The position numbers were made by a program, and so were the translations under genes. A stretch of DNA of 53,136 nt. Origin: Chroococcidiopsidaceae cyanobacterium YX2bin18. GTDB taxonomy: Bacteria > Cyanobacteriota > Cyanobacteriia > Cyanobacteriales > Chroococcidiopsidaceae. Positions 29,203 to 39,066 of the stretch are shown in pieces. The stretch covers positions 1-53,136 of the forward strand of contig JAUJND010000021.1 in NCBI GenBank assembly GCA_030446505.1, given 5' to 3'. Within the stretch, counting starts at the first letter, position 1. Each line of letters opens with the position of its first letter. The notes below the pieces were generated by a model. That model was given only the letters and a program-made list of their open reading frames with translations, searched no databases and had not been told where the DNA came from.

Positions 29203-31937
29203 TGGCAGATTTTGACGGTAACTATACTGCTAAAGAATTCCAACGCATCCGTAGAGAACAAGAAAAATTAGCAGCACAATTTAAAGCAAATCAACCTCCT
29301 GAAAGCGCTGAATTACAAGCTAGAAGAAAACTTTTAGAAGAAAATCTTAAATCTGATAAAGGGAAACAAAGAACTTTACCGCCAAGAACAAATATCGCAC
29401 CAAATGCTAAAACTGATACTGGTTGGGAGGATATTAAAAAAGCTGAACGTGAAGCAGCTAGGCGCAAGAGTAACGCTTTAACAGCAGAAAGACTAGGGTT
29501 AGAAAAAGGAAATACAAACCAACCGAGGGCTAAAGGTGGCGTTGCAGTTGGCACACGTCCAGGAGCAGAAATTCCACACCTTGCTGTAGGCGCTGCTGCT
29601 GTTGGTGCAGGTCTTTCTAGTAAAGAATTTAGAATGCTTGCTGGTGGTTCTGCTGTATTCGGAGGTATTAGTGCAGGGATAAACTTTGCTGCTCAATTAG
29701 CTAGTGGCGAAGATCCGATAAAAGCTGCATTTCTTGCTGGTGGTAGTGGGCTAGGTTATGTCGCTGGCACTGTACTAGGAGCCGCTGGAGTTGGATTGCT
29801 AACCGTTAATCCCTTAGCAGGTTTAGCAGGTGGTTTTGCCGGAGGCGCTCTTGGTGGTCTTGCAGGTCGACAGCTTGGCTCAAGTTTGTATGATTTGATT
29901 TTTGGTAAGAGTAGACAAGCACAAGTAGTAAAACCAAAGCCAAAAGGGGAGGCACCGCCGTTTACTGGTGGTCAAAGCAACATCGGTTATGCACTTGTAT
30001 TTGAAGCTCCTTTCCAAAGTCCAAGTACCGGATTAAGGGAAACAACAATTGTTACAACCCCTCATCCAAGCCAAGGACTTATTTCAGGACCCATTGAAAA
30101 AATGGAGTTTATTCCAGAACTCTATCTTGGGTCTATTTGGCAATGGGAAATTATAGTAACTCACAATGGAGGACAAAAGCGAGGTTTAGCACCAGTTAGC
30201 CAACGAGATTCTATAGAAAATCCGCAATACAAGCCAACCTTTCTTCGCTTTGAAACTTTTGGCGTTGCAGATACAGGCGGCAACCTTCCAGGCACTACAC
30301 CCGCTCCTGGCACTACTCAAATAAGCATCGCTCAATCACGACCGCAATCAACACCTCCTAATTATTTACCAGGTGGTAGCAAGTACCCAAATAGAAATCC
30401 TGCTCCCCCACTAGCTGATAAGCCAGCAGAGTCAAACAAACGCACACCACTAAAAATCACGGTTCCTGCTGGTAAAGCAGTCACACTAACGACACCCGAT
30501 GGTAACTCGGTCACTGTTGCACCATCCCCACAACCGCGCACTATTACTATCCCGCGTCCTCTACTGCCTCAACTAGCACCAGGGCAACTAGAGCCAGATT
30601 ATGATTTAGCTCCGGTAGTTATCAGCGTCGCGTCGCCTACAGGTGTTCCGATACTGCTAACCGCACCAGGAGTAGGCGCGACTACAATCTCAATTCCAGG
30701 TCAACAGCCGTATACCTTCAACCCTGCAAGTTCTATTGGTTCACCATTGCCTTTGAGTACCATTAGACCGATTGGAGGTAGAGAACCTGTAACACTTCCA
30801 CCACTGCTATTTGCTCCATCTCCCACGACAACCCCAACAATACCAGCTACTCCACCATCAACCACCACACCAGCAACACCAGCTGATCTAGAAAACTTGT
30901 TGCTACCGCTCGGAATTGTGGGCGGGCTTGCGGGCTTGGGGTTTCTGATCAAACAGATACACGATCGCACGTCGCCCCAAGAAATCGGGAAAGCTGCTGA
31001 GGCTGCTACTTGTCGTACCACCCAACCAGGGGGATGTTCTTCTAATCTGGCTAATAATACAGGCGATCGCAAAAACCAAGAATTGTTAGAAAAACTTGGA
31101 GCGGGTACGGCTCAAGGGGCGGAGCTTGGAATACTTAATGTAATGAATAACAAGTTAGGCGCTCAAATGCCTGGTGGATTATCTGCTGGATTTGGTAGAT
31201 TATCTAATTTCTTAGGTGTTGATCGGATATTTAATTTACTAAATTTTCTAGTACTTCTCCACAATGCATCCATGCTTACAAGCAGTCTTAAAGTTACGCT
31301 GCTTGAAATGTTGTCAAGTATAGGCAACGCAACAGGATTATTGCAAAGTGCAGAAGGGGACAATATAGATTTAAATGCTGTATTTAATCAAGGTGTTGAG
31401 GGATTTGTAGTTCAACTAATTGGTGCTGAGGCTTGGGCATCTGCAAAATTGACGTGGCGAAAGTATAGTCCTATTTATCGTGCTGCTTCTAATAGCCTTA
31501 GTGCAATTGGCAATATGTTTTCATCCATTGGTAATGGCATTGAGGTAATTGGAGAACGCTCAGGGAAAATTGGTAATGCTTTGAGGGCGGCTGGTGTAGT
31601 TCGTGAAAATGCTTACAACTTTATGAGCGAAAACATGAACGTTCACACTAATAAATTTATGACTTTTCAAAATACGATTGCAGGTGCAACTCAAGTATTA
31701 GAAGTTATTAATGAAGTAGCAGAAAACGTAGTTGAAGGGCAAGAAGGTTATACTGAAGCTGTTAAGGCTACGGATGCTTTTAAAAAGACTTTAGCTGAAG
31801 CTGATAAAAACTCTGAAAAGAAAGATGCTGATAATTTAGCAGTTAAAGCTGAAGCTGAAAAAATTAAAGCTAATTTAGTTAAAGATCCAACTGGAGAAGA
31901 TGAGCAAGGTTTACTTAGTTTCTTAACCGATTTGTAG
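29202..31937 (+). CDS. Large phage-like protein: glycine-rich membrane region, proline-rich middle, helical C-terminus
   Basis: 911 residues, the longest intact gene in the element. Residues 1-110 are charged and helical (RIRREQEKLAAQFKANQ, EAARRKSNAL). Residues about 120-235 form a Gly/Ala-rich hydrophobic block (AVGAAAVGAGLSS, GSGLGYVAGTVLGAAGVGLL, GLAGGFAGGALGGLAG) like glycine-zipper membrane-inserting proteins. Residues about 250-610 form a Pro/Thr-rich region with beta-type repeats (PAGKAVTLTTPDGNSVTV, GVPILLTAPGVGATTIS), followed by a hydrophobic segment LPLGIVGGLAGLGFLIKQI. The remainder is helical with a Lys/Glu-rich end. I recognise no family. Size and position fit a tail, pilot or membrane-penetration protein; this is inference. 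Confidence 0.6.
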   Translation: MADFDGNYTAKEFQRIRREQEKLAAQFKANQPPESAELQARRKLLEENLKSDKGKQRTLPPRTNIAPNAKTDTGWEDIKKAEREAARRKSNALTAERLGLEKGNTNQPRAKGGVAVGTRPGAEIPHLAVGAAAVGAGLSSKEFRMLAGGSAVFGGISAGINFAAQLASGEDPIKAAFLAGGSGLGYVAGTVLGAAGVGLLTVNPLAGLAGGFAGGALGGLAGRQLGSSLYDLIFGKSRQAQVVKPKPKGEAPPFTGGQSNIGYALVFEAPFQSPSTGLRETTIVTTPHPSQGLISGPIEKMEFIPELYLGSIWQWEIIVTHNGGQKRGLAPVSQRDSIENPQYKPTFLRFETFGVADTGGNLPGTTPAPGTTQISIAQSRPQSTPPNYLPGGSKYPNRNPAPPLADKPAESNKRTPLKITVPAGKAVTLTTPDGNSVTVAPSPQPRTITIPRPLLPQLAPGQLEPDYDLAPVVISVASPTGVPILLTAPGVGATTISIPGQQPYTFNPASSIGSPLPLSTIRPIGGREPVTLPPLLFAPSPTTTPTIPATPPSTTTPATPADLENLLLPLGIVGGLAGLGFLIKQIHDRTSPQEIGKAAEAATCRTTQPGGCSSNLANNTGDRKNQELLEKLGAGTAQGAELGILNVMNNKLGAQMPGGLSAGFGRLSNFLGVDRIFNLLNFLVLLHNASMLTSSLKVTLLEMLSSIGNATGLLQSAEGDNIDLNAVFNQGVEGFVVQLIGAEAWASAKLTWRKYSPIYRAASNSLSAIGNMFSSIGNGIEVIGERSGKIGNALRAAGVVRENAYNFMSENMNVHTNKFMTFQNTIAGATQVLEVINEVAENVVEGQEGYTEAVKATDAFKKTLAEADKNSEKKDADNLAVKAEAEKIKANLVKDPTGEDEQGLLSFLTDL

Positions 31938-31939
31938 TT

Positions 31940-32759
31940 ATGTCATTACCAGAACCCTTTAGTGATATTGAGCATTTACAATTAGTTGTGGAACGTTACT
32001 TAAACAACAAATCAGAGATTTTTGAAGTTGTTTGGTGATGGTGACGGTGGAACCAAGTAGGCGACTAGAGGAGCAATGTTACGCGCTTTGTTGCATGAGG
32101 ATAGCGATCCTATTCCAAGTAACAACAACGCGAATGATGCTAATATTACTTTACTTATGGTGCTGCTAAAGCAATGCAGCCAGATATAGTAGAACACCTT
32201 AATTAAGCTTAGATCAAAGAGGAAGTATAGACCGCAAATTACACTATTTTTAATAACGGTCGTCAATACAATCCCAAAAAGAAAAATGGTGTAGTAGAAG
32301 GTCGAATTTCATTTAGATTAATGAATGAAACTGCAACAACTAATACCATGACAGAGGTTCAAAGATTTGCAAATAGAATTAAAGCGCTTTTGCTGTACCT
32401 AAATTCAAATGGCAGAAAGGTAGAACTTTAGTTAGCTATACTGATTGGGATAAAGGATATCAATTTGAATTGTTGGTCATTAGCGAAGCTGAAGCTAAAC
32501 GGGTTGTCGAACAAGTATTAGATATTCAGCAACATACCTGATTGGGGAAAATTAAATATCAAGGAAAACTCGACACCTGCAACAACTATCCGGCTATTCC
32601 AGGTAAAGAAATTTTAGGAAAAATTGAAGACGAGCCAGTAAGGAGACCTGTTGAAGATGTTTACTTCAGATATACAACTTTTCTGCTAAATGGACGTAGC
32701 AGAGGTATAACTTTAGTTGATACAACTTTACTAGAAATCCTATAGAAAGGGTTGCATAA
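31940..32759 (+). pseudogene. Phage-like conserved protein, heavily frameshifted
   Basis: ATG 31940 opens MSLPEPFSDIEHLQLVVERYL. Successive frames then carry KLFGDGDGG, TRGAMLRALLHEDSDPIP, AMQPDIVEHL, ITLFFNNGRQYNPKKKNGVVEGRISFRLMNET, PKFKWQKGRTLVSYTDWDKGYQFELLV, EAEAKRVVEQVLDIQQHTPDW, IPAIPGKEILGKIEDEPVRRPV and NPIERVA-stop at 32757-32759 (quoted in parts). Together these form one protein of about 270 residues, typical of an uncharacterised family in cyanobacterial prophages. Six or more indels. The coding signal is strong in every piece, so the gene was functional until recently or is misread. Confidence 0.55.
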
Positions 32760-32932
32760 CTCTATCATCGGAAAGGTTAAGCCTCCCCTATAATTACTAT
32801 ACATTTTAATACATCCCCAGAAATCGCTGAAAACCTTATCAAATCTACTTATAACTCCATTTTAGCCTTGACGTTCTAAGTGTGTCTAGAATAGAGTTAT
32901 ACATAGTTGTATAGCATCTCTGAATTACATCT
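32760..32932. other. Short non-coding gap, possible internal promoter
   Basis: The only clear non-coding gap in the structural block. TTGACG occurs at 32868-32873 with AT-rich DNA (TAGAAT, TTATAC) downstream, but no -10 box sits at the ideal spacing. Confidence 0.25.
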
Positions 32933-33250
32933 ATGCAGAATAAGGAATTAGAGTGGGCTGATATAGCCTATTTCTCTAATCATACGATTGCTGTTTCTAA
33001 TGATGGAGGTACAACTATTTCTATTGATAGCAGTGTCTCCAGTGACTTTGCACAAGTTGTTAGCCACATAGCTTCAAATGCTCAACTGACATTGAATGCA
33101 GTTCGACCAATTGAAGAAAGATCGGAGAATTTTCCATCTGCAGTTGAGACTTTACCAGTTTTAGATGAGGCAACTAATACTTATTCTAAAACTGTAAGTT
33201 ACACTTTAAGCAAAGATTTTACTTTAACTAAACAAGAAGTAGAGGTCTAG
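32933..33250 (+). CDS. Hypothetical phage-like protein, 105 residues
   Basis: Intact frame starting MQNKELEWADIAYFSNHTIAV, with NDGGTTISIDSSVSSDFAQVV and the end TKQEVEV. Beta-rich with alternating Ser/Thr, no membrane segment. No recognised family. The next gene begins 4 bases after its stop. Small structural or decoration protein is a guess from position. Confidence 0.55.
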   Translation: MQNKELEWADIAYFSNHTIAVSNDGGTTISIDSSVSSDFAQVVSHIASNAQLTLNAVRPIEERSENFPSAVETLPVLDEATNTYSKTVSYTLSKDFTLTKQEVEV

Positions 33251-33253
33251 ATA

Positions 33254-33824
33254 ATGCCTAGAGGTAAACGATTTAAAATTCTGAAAACAGCAATTAGAAA
33301 ATACAAAGCACCTGTTACTGTGCCTGGTACTCCCTTTACAAGTTTGACCAATTTGATAAGGGACTAGTTGATTTTCATCCCCGACCAGCCAGATCGCATT
33401 GCAGTCAGAAGAGAGGAAATGTAAAGCGTTTGCAGAAATTTCAACCGCGATCCTTATATTATTAATGGTTCCTCTACACGCGCTCTTGAAACAGGTATTG
33501 CTGCAACTGGTTTTAACTTAAATGATTTAGCTGTTAGCGATGTTGCTGCGGCTGATGTTGTTAAGCGATAATCAAACTTTATCCCTGCAAAAGTAATTGT
33601 ATTTGTAGGAACCGGAGCAACAACAAATGTTACTGCTGCTGAAAACAAAGTAACAGGTACAGCATATAAGCGAAAAACAGGCGCATCGTATACATTACCA
33701 TTTGGACAAGGTGCAACGCCAGGAACAAGTGTTAATTGCGATGGGTTATCTGTCAAACAAAGCTGACGCTGCTGGTAAAGGAGTAACATTCAAACCAGAA
33801 CGATTCTATGGCAACGGTAAGTAA
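33254..33824 (+). pseudogene. Phage-like structural protein, frameshifts plus an in-frame stop
   Basis: Begins MPRGKRFKILKTAIRKYKAPV and TVPGTPFTSLTNLIRD. After shifts it continues as RDPYIINGSSTRALETGIAATG, LNDLAVSDVAAADVV, then an in-frame TAA (about 33569) followed in the same frame by NFIPAKVIVFVGTGAT, NKVTGTAYKRKTGASYTLPFGQG and, in another frame, KADAAGKGVTFKPERFYGNGK to a stop at 33822-33824. Total about 190 residues. The nonsense codon within a conserved frame is not a homopolymer effect. Function unknown. Confidence 0.5.
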
Positions 33825-33825
33825 T

Positions 33826-34068
33826 CAAAGTAGAAGAGTGTTTTTCTTCTCACTTTACTACCAGGATTTTCTAAGCTTGGGTTAGTTACTGGTTTTACTT
33901 AGAACATGAATTCAACAAAGTGTTAAGTATAAATGCTGCTACTGAAGATTTTTGAGTGGCAAAATTGATGAAGAAACATTTCTAGATGTTGTTGAATACT
34001 TCGAGCAAGATATGGATACGTATATTGCCGCAGTAAACGAAGCAGAAATAGTTGTTTACAAACAATAG
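33826..34068 (+). pseudogene. Small phage-like protein relic
   Basis: Pieces LLTLLPGFSKLGLVTGF, YLEHEFNKVLSINAATEDF and SGKIDEETFLDVVEYFEQDMDTYI...EIVVYKQ follow each other in three frames and stop at 34066-34068; about 75-80 residues. The last piece ends just before AGGAG and the next ATG. Start codon not identified. Confidence 0.4.
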
Positions 34069-34079
34069 GAGATTAAACA

Positions 34080-34316
34080 ATGAAGGTTACGTAATTGGTG
34101 CTTTCAACGATAACGGCACACTCAAGGTTATTTTAATGGCGCAACAACGATAGATAATACTGATGTTGAAGCAGCTACCTTTCTTACTGATGCTACTCAA
34201 ATGAAGACCGCTTTGGGAAATCTTCCAGAGAACAAATGCAACTGTTGAAATGCCGTTTAGTTCCTGTAGAAATGATGACAGTTACCTTAGTAAAGCCTGC
34301 AACTAGCGCAGCATAA
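34080..34316 (+). pseudogene. Small phage-like protein, frameshifted
   Basis: AGGAG at 34067-34071 precedes ATG 34080. Pieces GYVIGAFNDNGTLK, YFNGATTIDNTDVEAATFLTD, ATQMKTALGNL, TNATVEM and RLVPVEMMTVTLVKPATSAA-stop (34314-34316) give about 77 residues over at least three indels. No family recognised. Confidence 0.45.
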
Positions 34317-34319
34317 TTT

Positions 34320-34803
34320 ATGACGGACTTGAGCAACGGAAATGATTGGTTAAAGTTTACGAATCAATTTCATGTTGCTCAACCTAATCCTAATAAGCCA
34401 GGTAAATATTATCCGATTCAAGGTGTAATGAATTTGACACCTGTAGACAATTACACCATTGCTGTTTCTTCTAGCACTACAAATCGGAACGAAACTTGGC
34501 ATTTTAGGAGCAAGTTTTTCAATTGTTACAGTTTTGGCTCTGATATTGGAGACGCACAAACACAATATAAATCGAACAATTCCTTTAAATCAGCCAACAA
34601 TAATTACATTTAGACCAATTTCTAATTATTACCGGATAGGGGTCGGGATACCTCCTTGGTTTGTAGATGTTTATTTACAAGCTTGGGTATATACAGGACA
34701 AACACCAGACAGCCTGGAAGGAAAAGTAGATCAGATACAAATTGACTTAGCTCGAATCGAAGATCTAAGATTGATGCAACTCATCCAGTCTAGTTTTGCT
34801 TAG
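34320..34803 (+). pseudogene. Phage-like protein, about 160 residues, frameshifted in the middle
   Basis: ATG 34320 gives MTDLSNGNDWLKFTNQFHV, PNKPGKYYPIQGVMNLTPV, NYTIAVSSSTT. The frame must shift between about 34470 and 34600, after which NRTIPLNQPTIITFRP, YYRIGVGIPPWFVDVYLQAWVYTG and the helical end LEGKVDQIQIDLARIEDLRL are read to the stop at 34803. Alpha-helical C-terminus suggests oligomerisation. Function unknown. Confidence 0.45.
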
Positions 34804-34858
34804 ATGTCCCGTCTATAAAGGTTTCAATGAATAAATCAAATGACGGCTTTACATTCTT

Positions 34859-35107
34859 ATGATGAAGAACAGAGCTAAAAGTATATTTAAGACTAAAACT
34901 TTTCAGATGCATTTCTGGCTTTATGGCTGTGGACTTGCACCTGTAGCTATTCCTTGTTTCTATCAAGGAAGAATACCTAGTCAAGATGAAACAATTGCAG
35001 TTGTAGGATTAGTAATTACTTTTGGTTGGGCGTTAATTGGGCGAGTTCAGACTAGCGCTGTATATACACCAGATGGTTTACCTGGTCCCAATAAATCGGA
35101 CTACTAA
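34859..35107 (+). CDS. Small membrane protein (possible holin)
   Basis: 82 residues with two hydrophobic segments (FWLYGCGLAPVAIPCFY and ETIAVVGLVITFGWALIG), a basic N-terminus and a polar tail (YTPDGLPGPNKSDY). Size, two spans and position at the end of the structural block suit a holin, but no family is recognised. ATG could also be the second Met codon. Confidence 0.5.
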   Translation: MMKNRAKSIFKTKTFQMHFWLYGCGLAPVAIPCFYQGRIPSQDETIAVVGLVITFGWALIGRVQTSAVYTPDGLPGPNKSDY

Positions 35108-35112
35108 GGAAG

Positions 35113-35483
35113 TTGAGTTATCTGAAAGTGGGAAAAACTAAAGAAGCTTTAGAAATAATTGGGAGTTTAATAGTTATACTTGGAATTGTTTGGCAAATAT
35201 CCCAAGCAAAAGCAGCGATTGATAAAGCTATTGATGCAGTTAAGGATGAAGCAATTACTCGTTACTTGGTTTTAGAAAAAAGATTTGAAATACATTTAGA
35301 GAATTATATTCTTAGGCAAGAAGTATTAAATATGTTAATTTCTCAATTAAATGAAAAAATAGATCATAAGCACAGTCGCACTTACTCATCACTCAGAAAC
35401 ATAGAAAAATACTTCTACAGCAACATCATAGCCAAACTTTCCGAGTCCGTGAGTATTTTGATGATGAGTCTAAACCTTTGTAG
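35113..35483 (+). pseudogene. Membrane-anchored coiled-coil protein, C-terminal frameshift
   Basis: TTG 35113 with AAGGA before it, 6 bases after the previous stop. One hydrophobic segment (EIIGSLIVILGIVWQIS) then a long charged helix (KAAIDKAIDAVKDEA, LVLEKRFEIHLENYI, LISQLNEKID). As written it ends SVSILMMSLNLCS; a shift near 35412 yields LQQHHSQTFRVREYFDDESKPL-stop (35481-35483), a more protein-like end. Could be a lysis accessory or virion anchor. Convergent with the minus-strand block. Confidence 0.5.
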
Positions 35484-35544
35484 CTAAAAATAAAGGATAG
35501 CAAACGCTTTAGTTGATGCGATCGCACTTCATGAGCTAACTCAA

Positions 35545-35933
35545 TCAAAATCCACCCTCTATCTCCTCAATTTCACCTTCAATTACCCCGCTGCGCTCTT
35601 CTTTAACTTCGGGTAATAAATTTGTAAAAGCAGGCATATCAACAGCATCCGGTTTAATGCCTTGAGTTCTAAGAAATTCAGATGTGGCATTCCATTGTTC
35701 AGTTGCTTTTTTGATTTTTCTTTCTAGCTCCGAGAGTGCGTGTCGCCCTTCCGTTGCCTACTGTAAAACTCTTGAGCGTTAAGCCCTCCTAGTTGCTCTA
35801 TTTTGGCTTTTAAAGATTCAAGTATTTCATCAACAGAATCGTCTTCTTCAACGTCAGCAGTAAAGCCAATCTTCTCGTTGTTGTAGTCGCTCAGGATTGA
35901 TCAGGCGCTGTAGTGAACAGTTTTGATTTTCAT
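35545..35933 (-). pseudogene. Small early phage-like protein, frameshifted
   Basis: Last gene of the minus-strand block. From ATG 35933: MKIKTVHYSA, an in-frame TGA, then LSDYNNEKIGFTADVEEDDSVDEILESLKAKIEQL and, after a shift near 35755, LSELERKIKKATEQWNATSEFL, TQGIKPDAVDMPAFTNLLPEVKEE and EGEIEEIEGGF-stop at 35545. About 128 residues. The KIKTV...VEEDDSVDEILESLKAKI pattern resembles small acidic proteins beside replication genes in other cyanobacterial elements. Confidence 0.5.
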
Positions 35934-36005
35934 GTGAAGTGTTGATTATTTTCAAATAAGCGATCGCATACTTTTTATTCTTCAATCAACCACTATGAAT
36001 AATTA

Positions 36006-36350
36006 CTATTTGAAAGTTAAGTAGATGCGAGATTCTAGCTGTTTAGGTGGTCTGCAAGGATAGGATTCTGACTGTTCCATGAATTGATAGCCAATGTCTT
36101 CCATTGCTACTCGCAATTGGTAAGCAGCACCCCCAACCTTTGATGATTCAGCCCAAACTCGCACTCTGATTAATTCAGTTGGAGGATCAGCATCTTCAGT
36201 TAACCTTTGCCATGCTTGTGTGGTGGCATCCCAGTAATGCCCTTCTTCATTTAATAGTCGGTATAGTTTCTCTTGATTGTCCCGTTCAGATATATCAAGC
36301 TGATCGGCTAACTGAGCGGCTGTCTTGTATTTGCGGGTTTGTTTAGGCAT
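36006..36350 (-). CDS. Hypothetical element-encoded protein, 114 residues
   Basis: Starts MPKQTRKYKTAAQLADQLDISERDNQEKLYRLLNEEGHYWD, where TAAQLADQLDIS is a plausible helix-turn-helix. Then TQAWQRL, a beta segment ELIRVRVWAESSKVGGAAYQLRVAMEDIGYQF and a short tail. A DNA-binding or replication-accessory role is suggested by the neighbour on the same strand (primase-helicase), 97 bases upstream. Family not recognised. Confidence 0.55.
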   Translation of the reverse strand: MPKQTRKYKTAAQLADQLDISERDNQEKLYRLLNEEGHYWDATTQAWQRLTEDADPPTELIRVRVWAESSKVGGAAYQLRVAMEDIGYQFMEQSESYPCRPPKQLESRIYLTFK

Positions 36351-36446
36351 TGTGATTTACTGATCAATTCAATTAAAGAACGATCGCACATCTCCAATCC
36401 CTAAATCAAACGCGATTGCTGCCTCCATCGGAATTAGTCATCATTT

Positions 36447-38901
36447 TTAAAGCGCCTCCAATAAATCCAAGGGAATATCAACACCATTAGGCGATCGACA
36501 CCCATCAAAGGTGACGGTCGCCATATTGTCTTCAATTCTGGTAATTCTTAGCTCGTTAGTACCTGGCAACCCGTAGATATCTGGCTGTGTCGCTTTACAC
36601 TTAGAGCCGACTTTTAGCGTCTTAGAAGGCTGAAGGTGATCTTGCTGCGATTCAGTGTCCGAAGAAGAAAAATTTTGAGATAAATTGACGTGGTTTGGAG
36701 CAGCCGTATTACTTATCTGTCCTATGTTTGGAGCATTTTGTGCAGAATTAGAGCCAGATTTTAAAGTAGGCACATTATTCACATCGCGCACATTATTATG
36801 TGTCGAATGTGATCGATGTGATCCTTCGCGGGAGGGGTCATTTTCTTGAAGCAAAGCTTCCTCTCCTTGCTCTGCAAGCATTCCATGTTTCAAGCCTTCC
36901 TCAATCTGTTTCAATTCTCTCAAATTAGGCGTGACTACGTACAAAGCGGGTATTCTTCCTCTACCTGTATTATTTTTTATATTTAATAAACCTTCAGAAG
37001 TAAGAGCAGATAGAATCGTACCTACTGAACGCAAAGGAAGCTGACAATCACACGCTGCTTGAGTTACGGTCGCTTCTTCAACTACGAGGAGATAATCTAA
37101 AATACGCTGGCGTTGACCTTCATTTACGTTAGGCTTCCATTCATTCACAGGCTTCCATTCCAAGGTGTTTTCATCCAGGTAAACTCGCAAATCTTCCTTG
37201 CCCCAGCCATGCTCAACAAATAATCGCTGACCAACGCCCCCAGGCGCGGCGGCTAAAATCCAAGAGCCTCTGGCAGTCGCACGGATTGAGGAGCTACCGC
37301 GCATCGTTGAAAACACATCGATCATGTCCGCGTTCTCAACCGTTACCTTTGTGGTGTGGTGGATAACGATTACGGCACAATCTTTTGCTTTGGCTAAATC
37401 TTGCAGTGGCTCTAGCAGCTTGCCAATTTCAGATTTATCTTCTGAGAAGCGGTCATCCCTGATCCGGCTCAAGGTGTCTAGAACAATTAAGCGCGGGTTG
37501 ATTTCGTCTGCTAATTCTGCCAGTTCTTGAAGTTCTGAAAGCTTGAACGTATCTAGGGCAAATGCTTCTGCCAGTGCGGCATCACTCCAACCCTGAGCTT
37601 GCAGCCTTTCCTTGATTTTGAAGTCGCTGTCTTCTAAGTTCGCGTAGATCACCTTGCCTTGAGCAACGGGGCGACCTAAGAACTTTCCCCCAGTGGCAAT
37701 AGCATGAGCTAGCGTTAAGCCAATTAGGGATTTACCCTGTCTTGGGGCAGCTGCGACGATAAATAGCTCATTCGATGTCATCAGTCCTGGCACAAGCCAT
37801 TCTTGAACATCTGGTGTCCGGTCTACTAACTCTTTAAAGCTGACTAGACGCTCTCTCAGGGCATTCGGCGGACGGTCCGGCGGTGGGGCTGCTATTGCCT
37901 GCTGGGAGGCTTTGATAAAATCATCTACATTGAAGCCAGCATTTAGCGCGTCGCTGACATCCCAGCCCTTAATTTTTGAGTGTTCCTCAAGCTGGGGAAC
38001 GAGTGCGATCGCTCCCCGCTCTTCTAAAGCTTGGGCTGTTTTTTTAGCTCCTTCCTCACCTGGACGCAGACCGTCCTTGTTTGGTGTGTCGTTACGATCG
38101 TAGAAGATAGTTACTTTTCCAGGTAGCCTTAGTAATTCTGTACTATTGGGAACAGCAGAACAGCCACAAGTAAAACTAGCGACGGCGATCTTACTCCCTT
38201 CAGGATGCGATCGCATCTGCCAGCCTAAGAGCATCGCATCCCATTCGCCCTCACATAAGAAAGTCTGCTCTGCTGCTGGCGGGTTCCATGTGAAAAATAC
38301 TTGTTTTGAAATTCCTTTCTGGTTCCAGTCTTCCACATAGTCCGGTCGCTCTGTTCCAGTTAGCCAAGGGGCGATTCTGGCTTTACGGAAGTAATTATCG
38401 TTGCCTGCGGGAATGGGTATTGATATGCCCCAAAAGGTTTGTCGTGTAGGTCCTCTCTGTACCCGAATCACACCCAGCCGATAAAGCTCAATCATCTGAG
38501 GTGTAAAACCACGCCTAGCTAGCCAATCAAGCGCTTTACCCTTAGACTGCTGCAAGCGCTCGTAATCTTCTTGGATCAGGTCCGAGCTAACAGGAACGCC
38601 AGAACTAGCGTACTTACGAATGCTTGAGTCCTGAGTACCCGCTATATTTGCAGATGGTAGCCTGGTTAGAGCGGTGGGAATTGGGTAATCTTTAGGCAAT
38701 TCCTAGACATGAGTAAAGTTCTTGGGTGTATCCCTTGCCGTAGATCGACCAGCAGCGATGACAGTAATAAGCACCACTTTCTGAGACTGAAAGATTTTTC
38801 TTGTTGAAGTTGTCGCCTTTATCCCTCGTACAGACGGGGCAGATAGCGCGATTGCTATTGTCGAAGGCAACATAAGAGCGGATATCGAAAGATTCAGGCA
38901 T
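36447..38901 (-). pseudogene. Primase-helicase: zinc finger + TOPRIM + RepA-like ATPase, split by a shift near the N-terminus
   Basis: Replication protein of the element. ATG 38901 (AGGA before it) opens a CHC2-like zinc domain (AICPVCTRDKG ... YYCHRCWSIYG). It ends LYSCLGIA at 38692; deleting one T of AATTG near 38699 gives LGMPKDYPIP and fuses it to the 750-residue frame. That frame has a TOPRIM-type region (FLCEGEWDAMLLGW, KVTIFYDRND) and a RecA/RepA-like ATPase with Walker A AAAPRQGKS (about 327-335), LIVLDTLSRIRDD as Walker B and VIVIHHTTK as sensor. A winged-helix-like region (TVTQAACDCQLPLRSVGTILSALTSEG) and a disordered Ser/Asn tail follow. About 815 residues if joined; alternatively two overlapping genes. 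Confidence 0.82.
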
Positions 38902-39065
38902 ATTTCCTCGTGATTCTTGCGCTTTACCCGCTCATATAAAGCTGCAAGGAGTATTTCTAAACTTTCAAATACCTGTAGCTTTTGGTATCTTGAAAGAGAG
39001 CGGTAACGGAGGGGTTTAATACAAATAGATTCGCCTCGAACGTATTGAAAAGTCTCTTTTGCCAA
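38902..39065 (-). CDS. Possible small helical protein upstream of the primase
   Basis: A frame from TTG 39065 reads ETFQYVRGESICIKPLRYR, then LQVFESLEILLAALYERVKRK before running out of frame into the zinc-finger gene. The LESLEILLAALYERV-like helix looks coded. The end of the gene is unclear, so only the non-overlapping part is given. Confidence 0.3.
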
Positions 39066-39066
39066 T

